The notes under the pieces are model-generated. The model was not told the DNA's origin, searched no databases, and saw only the letters and a list, made by a program, of their open reading frames with translations. A program made the position numbers and the translations under genes. This document shows, piece after piece, positions 54,578-62,595 of a DNA stretch of 64,000 bases; position 1 is the stretch's first letter; each line of letters opens with the position of its first letter. This stretch comes from Acetobacter pasteurianus subsp. pasteurianus LMG 1262 = NBRC 106471 (GTDB lineage Bacteria; Pseudomonadota; Alphaproteobacteria; Acetobacterales; Acetobacteraceae), in contig NZ_CADO01000139.1 in assembly GCF_000285275.1 (NCBI RefSeq), positions 248,001 to 312,000 of the forward strand, given 5' to 3'.

Positions 54578-55453
54578 TCAGTATTGTACGCCGTTTACAG
54601 CGCCAAGTGGTGGGGCTGTTGGGTCTCCGGTAGGCTGGGTGACATCAATTTCAATATTTCGTGCCATTGTTGCCATGGGCAGCGCGTGCGGTGTGCCAGA
54701 AAAAGGTTCCTGCAGGTCATTCGCACTTTTATCCAGCACCAAAAACAGACACCCCACTAGCGATGACCCCAGCGGGGTAATCCATTCCAGTGTCTGCACC
54801 ATAGAAAGGGGCAGTACGATGCAAAAGATGTTCACCAATGTGCGTGGCAAAGCCGAAAACTGCATGGGCAAAGGTGTGTTGCGAATACGTTCCAACCCAC
54901 CTTGAGCGTTGGCGATATCGGACAAAATGCGGTCAATCTGCCCGTGCACTGCGCCATCAATGCCCTTTTTATTCACTTCCTCCGTAACACCCAGCCCAAT
55001 CTGATACAAAATGGCGTTGGGTTTGTTCCGGTAATTAACAATGGCATCCTGCATATAAGGTGGCAGCAGGCGTTGAATATCGGCCGAAGCATCTTCCTTT
55101 CCCAAAGCCATGCGCAGGGCATGGGGGTAGGCGGCAATGGCGTACATCAGATCATGCCGGTCTCCCAGTAATGTGCCAGCCTGTCGGCCAAAGGAGCGGC
55201 AGTTGTTGGTAATGGCCCCCCACAATGTGCGGGCTTCCCACCAGCGGGCATAGGCGCTGTTGCTGCGGAACCCCATAAACAATGCCAGTGCAGACCCGAT
55301 AAGAGAAACCGGCAGGCTGGGCTGTTCCATCCATTCCTGATGGAACACCTGAAAAAGCACAACTACAATTAAATCCCACCCTGCCATCAGCAGGATAACA
55401 CCTAGAATTTCTTTCCCGATAATGCGTAGCCCGACCCTTTGGTCAACAATCAT
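54578..55453 (-). CDS. Bestrophin-family membrane channel
   Basis: Membrane protein of 291 residues with four predicted helices, at about residues 15-35, 46-60, 205-225 and 230-248. The pairing of SALALFMGFRSNSAYARWWEAR (split) with LWGAITNNCRSFGRQ after the second helix is typical of bacterial bestrophins (YneE family), pentameric anion or cation channels. The segment LVGCLFLVLDKSANDLQEPF near residue 240 is the conserved loop next to the pore. The physiological ion is unknown. It diverges from the S-formylglutathione hydrolase gene across an AT-rich 145-base region. Confidence 0.88.
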   Translation of the reverse strand: MIVDQRVGLRIIGKEILGVILLMAGWDLIVVVLFQVFHQEWMEQPSLPVSLIGSALALFMGFRSNSAYARWWEARTLWGAITNNCRSFGRQAGTLLGDRHDLMYAIAAYPHALRMALGKEDASADIQRLLPPYMQDAIVNYRNKPNAILYQIGLGVTEEVNKKGIDGAVHGQIDRILSDIANAQGGLERIRNTPLPMQFSALPRTLVNIFCIVLPLSMVQTLEWITPLGSSLVGCLFLVLDKSANDLQEPFSGTPHALPMATMARNIEIDVTQPTGDPTAPPLGAVNGVQY

Positions 55454-55598
55454 TCACAAATCTCCGCGTGTCAGAAAAGCGTTCTTGCCTGAACCTATAT
55501 CAACATGGCACGAAAAAAGGAGTTTCTTAACAATACATATATTTATTTCATATTTTTCAGCGTGATTGCGGATTTTTGAAGGGATCAGGAGGGTGGAG

Positions 55599-56465
55599 AT
55601 GACAACACAACCAACCGGCTTGAAGCTGCGTGAAGAGCATCTGTGCCACGGTGGCAAGATACAGTTTTACGAGCATTTTTCTCATACTCTTGCGCTTCCA
55701 GCCCGGTTTGGTGTGTTCCTGCCGCCAGCAGCCTGTGCCGGGCAAAAGGTGCCTGTTGTGTATGCACTGGCTGGCCTAACCTGCACGGAAGAAACATTCC
55801 TTATCAAATCCACAGCATTGGCAGAGGCAGCACGTTTGGGGCTGGCATTGGTGGCGCCGGATACATCACCACGTGGTGCCGGTGTGCCGGAAGAAGATAA
55901 GGATTGGGATTTAGGCACGGGTGCCGGTTTTTATCTGGATGCCACGCGGCAGCCTTGGAGCACACATTACCGCATGGGCAGTTACATTGCGCAGGAACTG
56001 CCAGAAATTGTAGAGCAAGCCTTACCCTTAGATAGCGCACGGCGTGGCATTATGGGCCATTCCATGGGTGGGCATGGGGCGCTGATACATGGTTTGCGCG
56101 CACCAACATTCTGGAAATCCATATCGGCTTTTGCGCCCATAGTGCATCCAGCGGCTGTGCCGTGGGGGAAAAAGGTATTTACTGCGTATCTGGGGCCAGA
56201 TCAGGCTGCTTGGCGCGCGTATGATGCAGTGTGCTTGTTAGAAGATGGCCACAAACACCCCAATACCATTCTGGTTGACCAAGGTGAGGCTGACCAGTTT
56301 TTGCAACGCGAACTTCAGCCTTGGCACCTGCAGCAGGCAGCGGAACAGGTTGGGCAAAAGCTGAACCTACGCCAGCACGCTGGGTATGATCATTCCTATT
56401 GGTTTGTGCAAAGCTTTGTGGCCGACCATTTGCGCCACCATGCAGCAAACCTAAAAGCAGGCTGA
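55599..56465 (+). CDS. fghA: S-formylglutathione hydrolase
   Basis: Serine hydrolase that splits S-formylglutathione to formate and glutathione in formaldehyde detoxification. The protein has 288 residues. The nucleophile elbow is GHSMGGHGA with Ser near residue 150. Asp in LVDQGEADQF and His in AGYDHSYWFVQSF complete the triad. PVVYALAGLTCTEETFLIKS near residue 50 is the family oxyanion region. The start is ATG at 55599, with GGAGG about ten bases upstream. The usual partner, formaldehyde dehydrogenase (adhC), is not adjacent. It ends six bases from the converging ydcF-like gene. Confidence 0.93.
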   Translation: MTTQPTGLKLREEHLCHGGKIQFYEHFSHTLALPARFGVFLPPAACAGQKVPVVYALAGLTCTEETFLIKSTALAEAARLGLALVAPDTSPRGAGVPEEDKDWDLGTGAGFYLDATRQPWSTHYRMGSYIAQELPEIVEQALPLDSARRGIMGHSMGGHGALIHGLRAPTFWKSISAFAPIVHPAAVPWGKKVFTAYLGPDQAAWRAYDAVCLLEDGHKHPNTILVDQGEADQFLQRELQPWHLQQAAEQVGQKLNLRQHAGYDHSYWFVQSFVADHLRHHAANLKAG

Positions 56466-56471
56466 ACTTTT

Positions 56472-57122
56472 TCAGGAGTGGAGGGCGCGGCTAAGGCTGG
56501 GAGAGGTAAATCCCCCTAGCGCGCCCAGCCATTTAAGATACTCCAAAGCCAGAAGCCGCAAAGAGGAGCGGCGCAGAGGGTGTTCCATGGCAGGTGGCAA
56601 CACTGGATAAGGATACAGAGTCACATCCGGCAAGGTGCGGCTGAGTTCCAGCAAGGCGCGGCGCATGTGATAACTGGCGGTTACAACGATAAGCGATGTT
56701 ATGTGGTTATCTGCAACCCAAACGGCTGTTTCTGTGGCGTTGCCAATGGTGGAGCGGGCCTGATAGCCCAGAGTAATGCGCTCCGCCAAAGCCGGAGGGG
56801 CGGTGGGTGGTAAAAGCTCACCCAGTGTGGTTTGGGTATCTACTCCTGAAATCAGCAGTTTCTCGCCCTGATTGCGCGCCAGCAGATTAAGCGATGTATC
56901 AATGCGACCTGCGCCACCTGTAAGTGCAACAATGCCATCGGCATGGGGCAAATAGCCCGGTGGGCGCAGGGCATCGTTTACAAACCAGCCAAACCCACCC
57001 GCAAAGGCAAAGCAGGCCAGTAAGATCAGCCGGAATGAAAGCCGTATAAAAAGCATGATCGGGCCAGAAGGGCGCGGCCCGGATGGCTTGCGTTGAGGGA
57101 TTATGGGAGCCGCCGCAGCCAT
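56472..57122 (-). CDS. YdcF/SanA-like DUF218 membrane protein
   Basis: Protein of 216 residues. One membrane helix lies at about residues 27-48, so the DUF218 domain faces the periplasm. It shows ADGIVALTGGAGRIDTSLNLLARNQGEKLLISGV, split, then STIGNATETAVWVADN and SLIVVTASYHMRRALLEL, the family core. DUF218 proteins are linked to envelope carrier lipids or vancomycin sensitivity, but their reaction is unproven. The chosen ATG at 57122 overlaps the end of ftsX by 22 bases, so it may be coupled to the ftsEX operon. Confidence 0.82.
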   Translation of the reverse strand: MAAAAPIIPQRKPSGPRPSGPIMLFIRLSFRLILLACFAFAGGFGWFVNDALRPPGYLPHADGIVALTGGAGRIDTSLNLLARNQGEKLLISGVDTQTTLGELLPPTAPPALAERITLGYQARSTIGNATETAVWVADNHITSLIVVTASYHMRRALLELSRTLPDVTLYPYPVLPPAMEHPLRRSSLRLLALEYLKWLGALGGFTSPSLSRALHS

Positions 57123-58048
57123 AGGCGCACCATGCTCTGTGTTGTAATCCAGCAAATAAAGGCTGCAACAAATGGCAGTGCTGCAAAGGCAACCAGCATA
57201 TCTGTTGGAATAATGTTTTGCAGGGTTTGCCAATCTGGCAGCAACAGCGTGTCAGACTGAAGCGAGATATTGGCAAAAGGCGCGGCCATTCTGAACAGCA
57301 CCAGCAAAGGCACCATGGCCAGAACAGTACCAGCCAAGCTGCCGCCTAACCCCAGCATAGCCGTGCGCCATGCAAAGCGGCCTGCAATATAGCCATCTGA
57401 TGCACCCAGCCCGTGCAGGATTTCAATAATATCGCGCCGGGTTGAAAGGCCTGCCCGTGTGGCAAGGCCGGTTACAAGTGTGGCAATGCCGCCAACAGTA
57501 AGCAACGCCAAACCTGCGCAGGCCAAAAGGCTGTTTGCCAGTGCCTTCAGGCGTTCTCCCCAGCTTGCGTTATGCTCCACAATGGTGCCGGGTACATGCG
57601 CGGTAAGGGTTTGCTCCAAGTCATTGGGCACCTGCGCGTTGTCTGACAAACGAATGCGGATAATGGCAGGCAGAGGGAGGGCGGAATTATCAGCCTCACC
57701 CAGCCAAGGCTCTAAAAGCCGTGCCAGTTCTTCTTTATCCAAACGGTGCATCACCGAGCCGGGGGGCAGGGTGTTGAGATCTGCCAAAACAGCTTCCGCT
57801 CGGGTGGGGCCTGCGGGCTCTTTTTTGCTGGCAGGGGTAAGGGGCTGATCCGGGTCTGGCACCTGCACGGTTACAAGTTGGGCCGCACCTCCGGCCCAAC
57901 GGGCAGAAAGTGCGCGTGCACCAGTTGCGCCTGCAAGCGTTAAGGCTGCCAAAAAGCTCATCATGGCCACAAGCGTAAACAGGCTGCGGTCTGGTAGGGC
58001 TTCGGAAACAGAAAGACCATCCTTACGGCCAGAAAAGGGCATCATCAT
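57101..58048 (-). CDS. ftsX: Cell division ABC permease FtsX
   Basis: Membrane subunit of FtsEX, which couples ATP hydrolysis to periplasmic peptidoglycan amidase activation through EnvC. The protein has 315 residues. One helix (about 26-48) precedes a periplasmic domain (about 55-165) and three C-terminal helices (about 175-200, 225-250, 280-305). The motif [25 protein letters not shown], split, is the FtsX cytosolic loop. The ATG at 58048 overlaps the ftsE stop by four bases. The envC-like gene at 15888 is the expected partner. Confidence 0.9.
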   Translation of the reverse strand: MMMPFSGRKDGLSVSEALPDRSLFTLVAMMSFLAALTLAGATGARALSARWAGGAAQLVTVQVPDPDQPLTPASKKEPAGPTRAEAVLADLNTLPPGSVMHRLDKEELARLLEPWLGEADNSALPLPAIIRIRLSDNAQVPNDLEQTLTAHVPGTIVEHNASWGERLKALANSLLACAGLALLTVGGIATLVTGLATRAGLSTRRDIIEILHGLGASDGYIAGRFAWRTAMLGLGGSLAGTVLAMVPLLVLFRMAAPFANISLQSDTLLLPDWQTLQNIIPTDMLVAFAALPFVAAFICWITTQSMVRLWLRRLP

Positions 58049-58725
58049 ACCGTTGCCCCTTCATCCTGCACCAGTCGGCCGCGTTCCAGATACAGGGCCG
58101 GGCGTTCCAGCCTACGGATCAGGGCTTCGTTATGCGTTGCCACAACCATGGTGGTGCCCATGTCGCTCAGTTCGGCAAACATATCCAGCAGGCGGTGGGC
58201 TTGGCTTTCTTCCAGCGCGTTGGTGGGTTCATCCGCCAAAATCAGGCCGGGGCGGTGGATAATGGCGCGCGCAATGGCTGTACGCTGCTGCTCCCCACCA
58301 GAAAGGCTGGCTGCGGGAGCATTCAGGCGCTCACCCAAACCGACCCATTTCAGAATGGCATGAATTTCATCCTGAATTTCATCTTCAGGGCGTTTTTGCA
58401 GGCGCAAAGGCAGGGCTACATTATCCGCAACACTCAGGCCGGGAATAAGTTTGTAATCCTGATGCACCATGCCGATTCTCTGCCGCAGGCGCACAAAGTG
58501 CGCACGCTTTTCTGCCTTGGAAACAGGCTTGCCCAAAAGCAGCATGCGCCCTTCTGTGGGAAGTGTTTCAAGGTGCAGCAAGCTTAACAGGCTGCTTTTG
58601 CCAGCCCCCGATGGGCCAAGAAGCCAGCGGAATCCACCTTGCGGGATAGAGAAGGAAAGATCGGACAATACCTGCGTATTCTGCTTTTTGCCCCGCCGCC
58701 ATGAAACGTTTTCCAGACGGATCAT
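58045..58725 (-). CDS. ftsE: Cell division ATP-binding protein FtsE
   Basis: ATPase subunit of FtsEX, 226 residues. Walker A is GPSGAGKSS (residues 37-45), the Q-loop is [21 protein letters not shown] (88-108 region), the signature is LSGGEQQR (141-148) and Walker B is LILADEPT. Just after Walker B most FtsE proteins read DEPTGNLD; here it is DEPTNALE, so the D-loop Asp is Glu and the Gly is missing. The switch His is in [11 protein letters not shown] chose ATG at 58725; the longer ORF to 58827 lacks family sequence. Confidence 0.92.
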   Translation of the reverse strand: MIRLENVSWRRGKKQNTQVLSDLSFSIPQGGFRWLLGPSGAGKSSLLSLLHLETLPTEGRMLLLGKPVSKAEKRAHFVRLRQRIGMVHQDYKLIPGLSVADNVALPLRLQKRPEDEIQDEIHAILKWVGLGERLNAPAASLSGGEQQRTAIARAIIHRPGLILADEPTNALEESQAHRLLDMFAELSDMGTTMVVATHNEALIRRLERPALYLERGRLVQDEGATV

Positions 58726-58811
58726 GCTGGAACCATAAAGGACAGAAGTGGCATAAAGCGGAGCAATTGTTGCATGTATGCAGTGTAACCGAGAGGCAGG
58801 GGGAGTGTCGA

Positions 58812-58849
58812 TTGAAAGACACAACATACTGCTTAATAAACGGTATGTT
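58812..58849 (+). promoter_or_regulatory. Candidate promoter and operator before the zinc-ribbon gene
   Basis: TTGAAA (58812-58817) and AATAAA (58835-58840) are separated by 17 bases, a sigma-70-like layout. AACATAC (58823-58829) and GTATGTT (58843-58849) form an inverted repeat around the -10 region, which could be an operator. This would leave a leader of about 150 bases. Confidence 0.45.
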
Positions 58850-58996
58850 CCATCTTTTTGGCGCGATGTCTGGCGCGAACGGGTGATACCTGTGCTAAGG
58901 GAGATGCCAAATCTGTTCTTCCGTTCGATGCCTTAGCCTCGCATCTGCGTGCAGCAGGCGCAGGGAGGAAGGCAGCCTTGTATCAAGAGAGTGTTC

Positions 58997-60058
58997 ATGA
59001 AGATCGTCTGTCCTTCCTGCGGTGTGGCCTATCAGGTTCCAGAGGCTCTTCTTGCCAAAAGGCAAATGCTCAAATGCTCTGCCTGTGGCGTTAAATGGCG
59101 GGTTCAGATCCCGCAACCGCAGCAAGAACCCGTTGCGGAGCCTGTGCCGCATGAACACGCTCAACCGCAATCTGCCCCACCAGAAGCAACAGCACCACAG
59201 CGCGCGGTAGAAGAAAAAGTAGCTCCCGCTCCGGCATCTTCGGAAGCACCCATTGCCGATAAACCGGATTCGGGGTCTTTGCCGACAGCAGAAGCTCTGG
59301 CGCCACAAGCGCCTGCTCCAGAACCTGTTGCCGAGGAAACACCAAAACAGCCTGCGCCGGTTGAACCGCAAGCGCCAGCAGCCCCCGTTCAGCCACAGCC
59401 AGAACCTCAGCCTGTTCCACCATCAGCGGAACCTGCGCCGGAAGTGCCCAGCGCGCCTGCTGTTGAACCGGAACCTGAAGTTGAGCCCGAACAGCCACCA
59501 GCACCAGAGCCGGAAGAACCAGTTGCACCGCAGCCCGTGCCGGAAGTGCCGCAGCCAACAACAGTGCGGCAGGTGCATGTTACGCAAACACCTCCGCCAT
59601 ATGTGCAGCCGCATGTTGAACCAACGCTGTCATCGGTTACAAAACCTTTCGCGCCTTCTGGCCCCGTAGCGGCACCGGAACCGCCAAAGCCAAAAGAAGC
59701 CGCTACACAAACAGGCCAACGTTCTGAACCTTTGCGTAGGGCATCATCACCCGCTGCCACACCTTCTGCACCACAAGTGGGGGCTGCAAACACGCCTCGG
59801 CCTATGGGAATGCCCAAAGTGCGGCCGGAAGTGGCGCAGGCTTATGCTCAAAGTGCAGCGGCGCATGTTGCGCAGCCCAAAGCACAATTGGCGCGTCAGC
59901 TTGATGTGCGTGGGCTGATTTTAACGGAAAAATTCTGGAAAATAGCCTGGATTGTCAGCGTTCTACTGGCTGTTATCGGCTTTGTGGCCATCTGGCATTG
60001 GTGGAATGCCATTGTGCACGCGTGGCCTGCGGCAGCGCGTCTGCATCGGGCCGGTTAA
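58997..60058 (+). CDS. Zinc-ribbon (MJ0042-type) protein with long Pro/Ala-rich linker and C-terminal membrane helix
   Basis: Protein of 353 residues. Residues 1-36 hold a zinc ribbon, with CPSCGVAYQVP and CSACGVKWRV giving two CxxC pairs. About 270 residues rich in Pro, Ala, Gln, Glu and Val follow, with no regular repeat unit. One membrane helix (about residues 317-337) lies near the C-terminus, with about 15 residues after it. MJ0042-type proteins in this group often carry a periplasmic DUF3426-like domain after the helix, and here it is missing. The start at 58997 is the ATG of MKIVCPSCG. The function is unknown; it lies next to ftsEX. Confidence 0.8.
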   Translation: MKIVCPSCGVAYQVPEALLAKRQMLKCSACGVKWRVQIPQPQQEPVAEPVPHEHAQPQSAPPEATAPQRAVEEKVAPAPASSEAPIADKPDSGSLPTAEALAPQAPAPEPVAEETPKQPAPVEPQAPAAPVQPQPEPQPVPPSAEPAPEVPSAPAVEPEPEVEPEQPPAPEPEEPVAPQPVPEVPQPTTVRQVHVTQTPPPYVQPHVEPTLSSVTKPFAPSGPVAAPEPPKPKEAATQTGQRSEPLRRASSPAATPSAPQVGAANTPRPMGMPKVRPEVAQAYAQSAAAHVAQPKAQLARQLDVRGLILTEKFWKIAWIVSVLLAVIGFVAIWHWWNAIVHAWPAAARLHRAG

Positions 60059-60112
60059 GACCAGATACGAAAAAGACGCGCCTAAATTTGTCAGGGTGAG
60101 CTTGCGCAGCTT

Positions 60113-60508
60113 TTACATGCTGCGCCCGGCCAATGTTGCCAGTGTGGCACCTGCGGCAGCCAGAGCCATCAGCATAATACCGTCCCAGATCAGGCCGCTT
60201 GCTGTAAGATCGTGCCCAGCAATAACAAGATGATGCGGAATGGCGGAAGCCACATTGGCAATGGCATCGCGCGCTTGCGGGTCTGCCGATGCGGCTGATT
60301 TGGAAAGTGCGCCAACCAGCGCGGGCAAGGCGGCCCATGCCACACCTGCAATAAGCAGCAGTGGGGCAAACAGTTCTGCAATCTGTTGCACAAAATAGAA
60401 CGCAAAATAACAGACAGACCAGATAGCCGTGCGCACAAGGGCAAAGCCAGAAGTGCTAGATCGGGAGGCAGCAGAAGACTGGGAGGAAAGAGGCATGCGC
60501 GGGTCCAT
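60113..60508 (-). CDS. Small membrane protein of unknown function
   Basis: Protein of 131 residues from ATG at 60508. Two hydrophobic stretches, at about residues 25-65 and 108-128, suggest two or three membrane helices. The middle (SKSAASADPQARDAIANVASAIPHH, split) is polar. I do not recognise a family. It converges with the zinc-ribbon gene with 54 bases between and shares a 236-base divergent region with the kinase gene. The short length and biased composition leave some doubt about its reality. Confidence 0.55.
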   Translation of the reverse strand: MDPRMPLSSQSSAASRSSTSGFALVRTAIWSVCYFAFYFVQQIAELFAPLLLIAGVAWAALPALVGALSKSAASADPQARDAIANVASAIPHHLVIAGHDLTASGLIWDGIMLMALAAAGATLATLAGRSM

Positions 60509-60744
60509 AGGTCGTATTCCTTGCCGGCAGTAAATGGGGCCGAATGGTTGTGTTGTATCCAACCCACAGAGCGCGCAGGCGGACTATTCTTGCCCTGTAT
60601 ATACAGGCACAGGGTAAAGCATGCCAATGGATAGCCATATGACGGATGCAAGACATGTTTTCATACGGGTAACGCATTCGCGATGAGGGTGTGAGGGCAG
60701 AGTTTTGGTAGGGTGCATTTTTTATACTGACCTCTTGGAAGGGC

Positions 60745-62595
60745 ATGTCAGCGGATTTTATGCCGGTGGCCGGTAAAATTATGGATTTTCTTTCCTGCTC
60801 CATCCTGTTTGCCGGGGTGGACGCGGCTTGGCAGGCGCACCTTGAAACCTTGCTGCAGGCGCGTGGGTTGCGTGTAAAAAGCGTGGCGGATGGTCGTTCC
60901 GCCTTTGCCGGGTTTGATGAGGATTTGCCTGATCTTCTGGTCGTGCCCGCACGTTTGCCAGATATGCCAGCAACCCAGCTTTGCCAGCGTTTGCGGTTAA
61001 ACGCAGCCACGCGCGGTATTCCGGTTGTAGTGTTGTTGCCAGAGGCCAACAGTAGGCAGGAAGCCGAAATTCTGGAACGCGGGGCAGATTGCTGCTTCAG
61101 CATGGCGGATAATCCGCTATTGCTGGTTTTCCGTATTTGTGCGCTGCTGCGTGAATATGATGAAGACCTTGCCGGGCGTGAGGGCGTGGTGTTTCGCCAG
61201 CCTCGTATTGTAATCATGACCGCACCGGGCGGTGTGTTATGGGCGTGGTCTGATAGGCAGAAACCCGCAGATTTTGAACCGATCAGAGGCGGTCAGCCTT
61301 ATCTGGTAGAGCTTCTGCAACAGAATGGGGAAGATGCCCTGCTGGTAGAAGACCCGGAAAAGCTGGACCTTTCCGGTATTGCCAGCAGCCGTGCCTGCCC
61401 GGATTGTGTGGTGGTGGATCTGGCTTGCCCGGCATTTGATGGCCTGGCACTTGCCCGCACCATAGCGGCTTTTCGCAGGCGCAGCCGCCAGTGCACACGC
61501 ATTATGGGTATGGTGGAACACGGTGGCCTTTCTGGTGAACAGGTGGCACGCGCATTTCATGCCGGGATAGATGATCTGCTGGATGCCGATACACCCGTAG
61601 ATTTGCTGGTAAGTCGTATTGGCAGCCTTGTGCGGCGCAAGACATTGCAAGATGAAGCCCGGCGTGAGGAAGCACATATAGAAAGTGCCCGTGCACGTAT
61701 GGCGCTGGCCGATGCTCTGCGCCGCGTGAATGCAGATCTGGCGGCCGCCAACCGCAAATTGATAGAGGCGCAGGCCAAATTGGTGCAGTCCGCCAAAATG
61801 GCATCGTTAGGGGAGTTGGCGGCCGGTATCGCGCACGAATTCAACAACCCGCTGGCGTTTGTTCTGGCGCATGAAAACACGGTTAAGCGCAGTATGGTCA
61901 AGGCGTTGCATGCAGTCAGATCGCAAGATCTGGTTACGGCGGAAACCGCATTGCAAAAAGGGAGCGAGCGCCTTTCAGCCTCCCTTATCGGTCTTTCACG
62001 CATGCGGGATCTGGTGGCCAGTCTGCGCCGTTTTTCCCGGCTGGAGGAAGGGGAGTTCCGCCGTCTGGATGTGCCCGAAGCCATAGGTATGGTGCTTACA
62101 TTGCTTGCCCCCAAACTGGGGCAGGATATTGAAGTCACCTGCAAGCTGGAGGCCCCGCCGGAACTGGTGTGTCAGGCGGCGCTGGTCAATCAGGTGGTCA
62201 TGAATATTGTAAGCAATGCCGCAGATGCCATTTTGGACAAACGGCGCGAGACGATTCAGAACTCCGAACCCATGCTTTCACACGCAGATCGTATCCTTAT
62301 CACTTCGTTTTTGGAGCAAGCCGAAAACGGGAAAGGTGAAGAATACGTGATCCAGATAAGCGATACCGGGCCGGGCGTGCCCAAAGAGCTGCAGGAACGT
62401 GTTTTTGAACCGTTTTTTACCACAAAACCTGTAGGGTCTGGTACGGGGCTTGGGCTGGCCACCGCATACGGTGTTGTGCAGGCCCACGGCGGCAATGTTG
62501 TTGTAACCAATGCAAGCACGTTGGGGGGCGCCTGTTTCACCCTTCGCGTGCCATACAGAGCAGGAGAGGAGAGGCGCGGTGATAACGTTGCCTGA
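60745..62595 (+). CDS. Cytosolic histidine kinase with two degenerate receiver-like domains
   Basis: Protein of 616 residues with no membrane helix. Residues about 12-130 fold like a receiver domain but read LLVVPARLPDM, where Pro replaces the phospho-acceptor Asp. A second receiver-like part (about 160-300) keeps VVVDLACPAFDG but has no KPF-type lysine. A coiled coil (about 300-355) leads to HisKA, with SLGELAAGIAHEFNNPLAF (His364), and then an ATPase domain with the N-box NIVSNAADAI and ISDTGPGVPKELQERVFEPFFTT and GTGLGLATAYGVV. The start at 60745 has GGAAGGG just before it. It overlaps the next kinase gene by 17 bases, so the two are co-translated and may form a phosphorelay. Confidence 0.88.
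   Translation: MSADFMPVAGKIMDFLSCSILFAGVDAAWQAHLETLLQARGLRVKSVADGRSAFAGFDEDLPDLLVVPARLPDMPATQLCQRLRLNAATRGIPVVVLLPEANSRQEAEILERGADCCFSMADNPLLLVFRICALLREYDEDLAGREGVVFRQPRIVIMTAPGGVLWAWSDRQKPADFEPIRGGQPYLVELLQQNGEDALLVEDPEKLDLSGIASSRACPDCVVVDLACPAFDGLALARTIAAFRRRSRQCTRIMGMVEHGGLSGEQVARAFHAGIDDLLDADTPVDLLVSRIGSLVRRKTLQDEARREEAHIESARARMALADALRRVNADLAAANRKLIEAQAKLVQSAKMASLGELAAGIAHEFNNPLAFVLAHENTVKRSMVKALHAVRSQDLVTAETALQKGSERLSASLIGLSRMRDLVASLRRFSRLEEGEFRRLDVPEAIGMVLTLLAPKLGQDIEVTCKLEAPPELVCQAALVNQVVMNIVSNAADAILDKRRETIQNSEPMLSHADRILITSFLEQAENGKGEEYVIQISDTGPGVPKELQERVFEPFFTTKPVGSGTGLGLATAYGVVQAHGGNVVVTNASTLGGACFTLRVPYRAGEERRGDNVA

Noticed and set aside
59091-59817. ORFs antisense to the Pro/Ala-rich linker
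   Set aside because: Low-complexity reading of the same repetitive codons; the zinc-ribbon frame is the one with recognisable motifs.
60104-60125. GCGCAGC/GCTGCGC hairpin as terminator between the zinc-ribbon and small membrane protein genes
   Set aside because: It overlaps the stop codon of the minus-strand gene and lacks a T-run on either side, so support is too weak.
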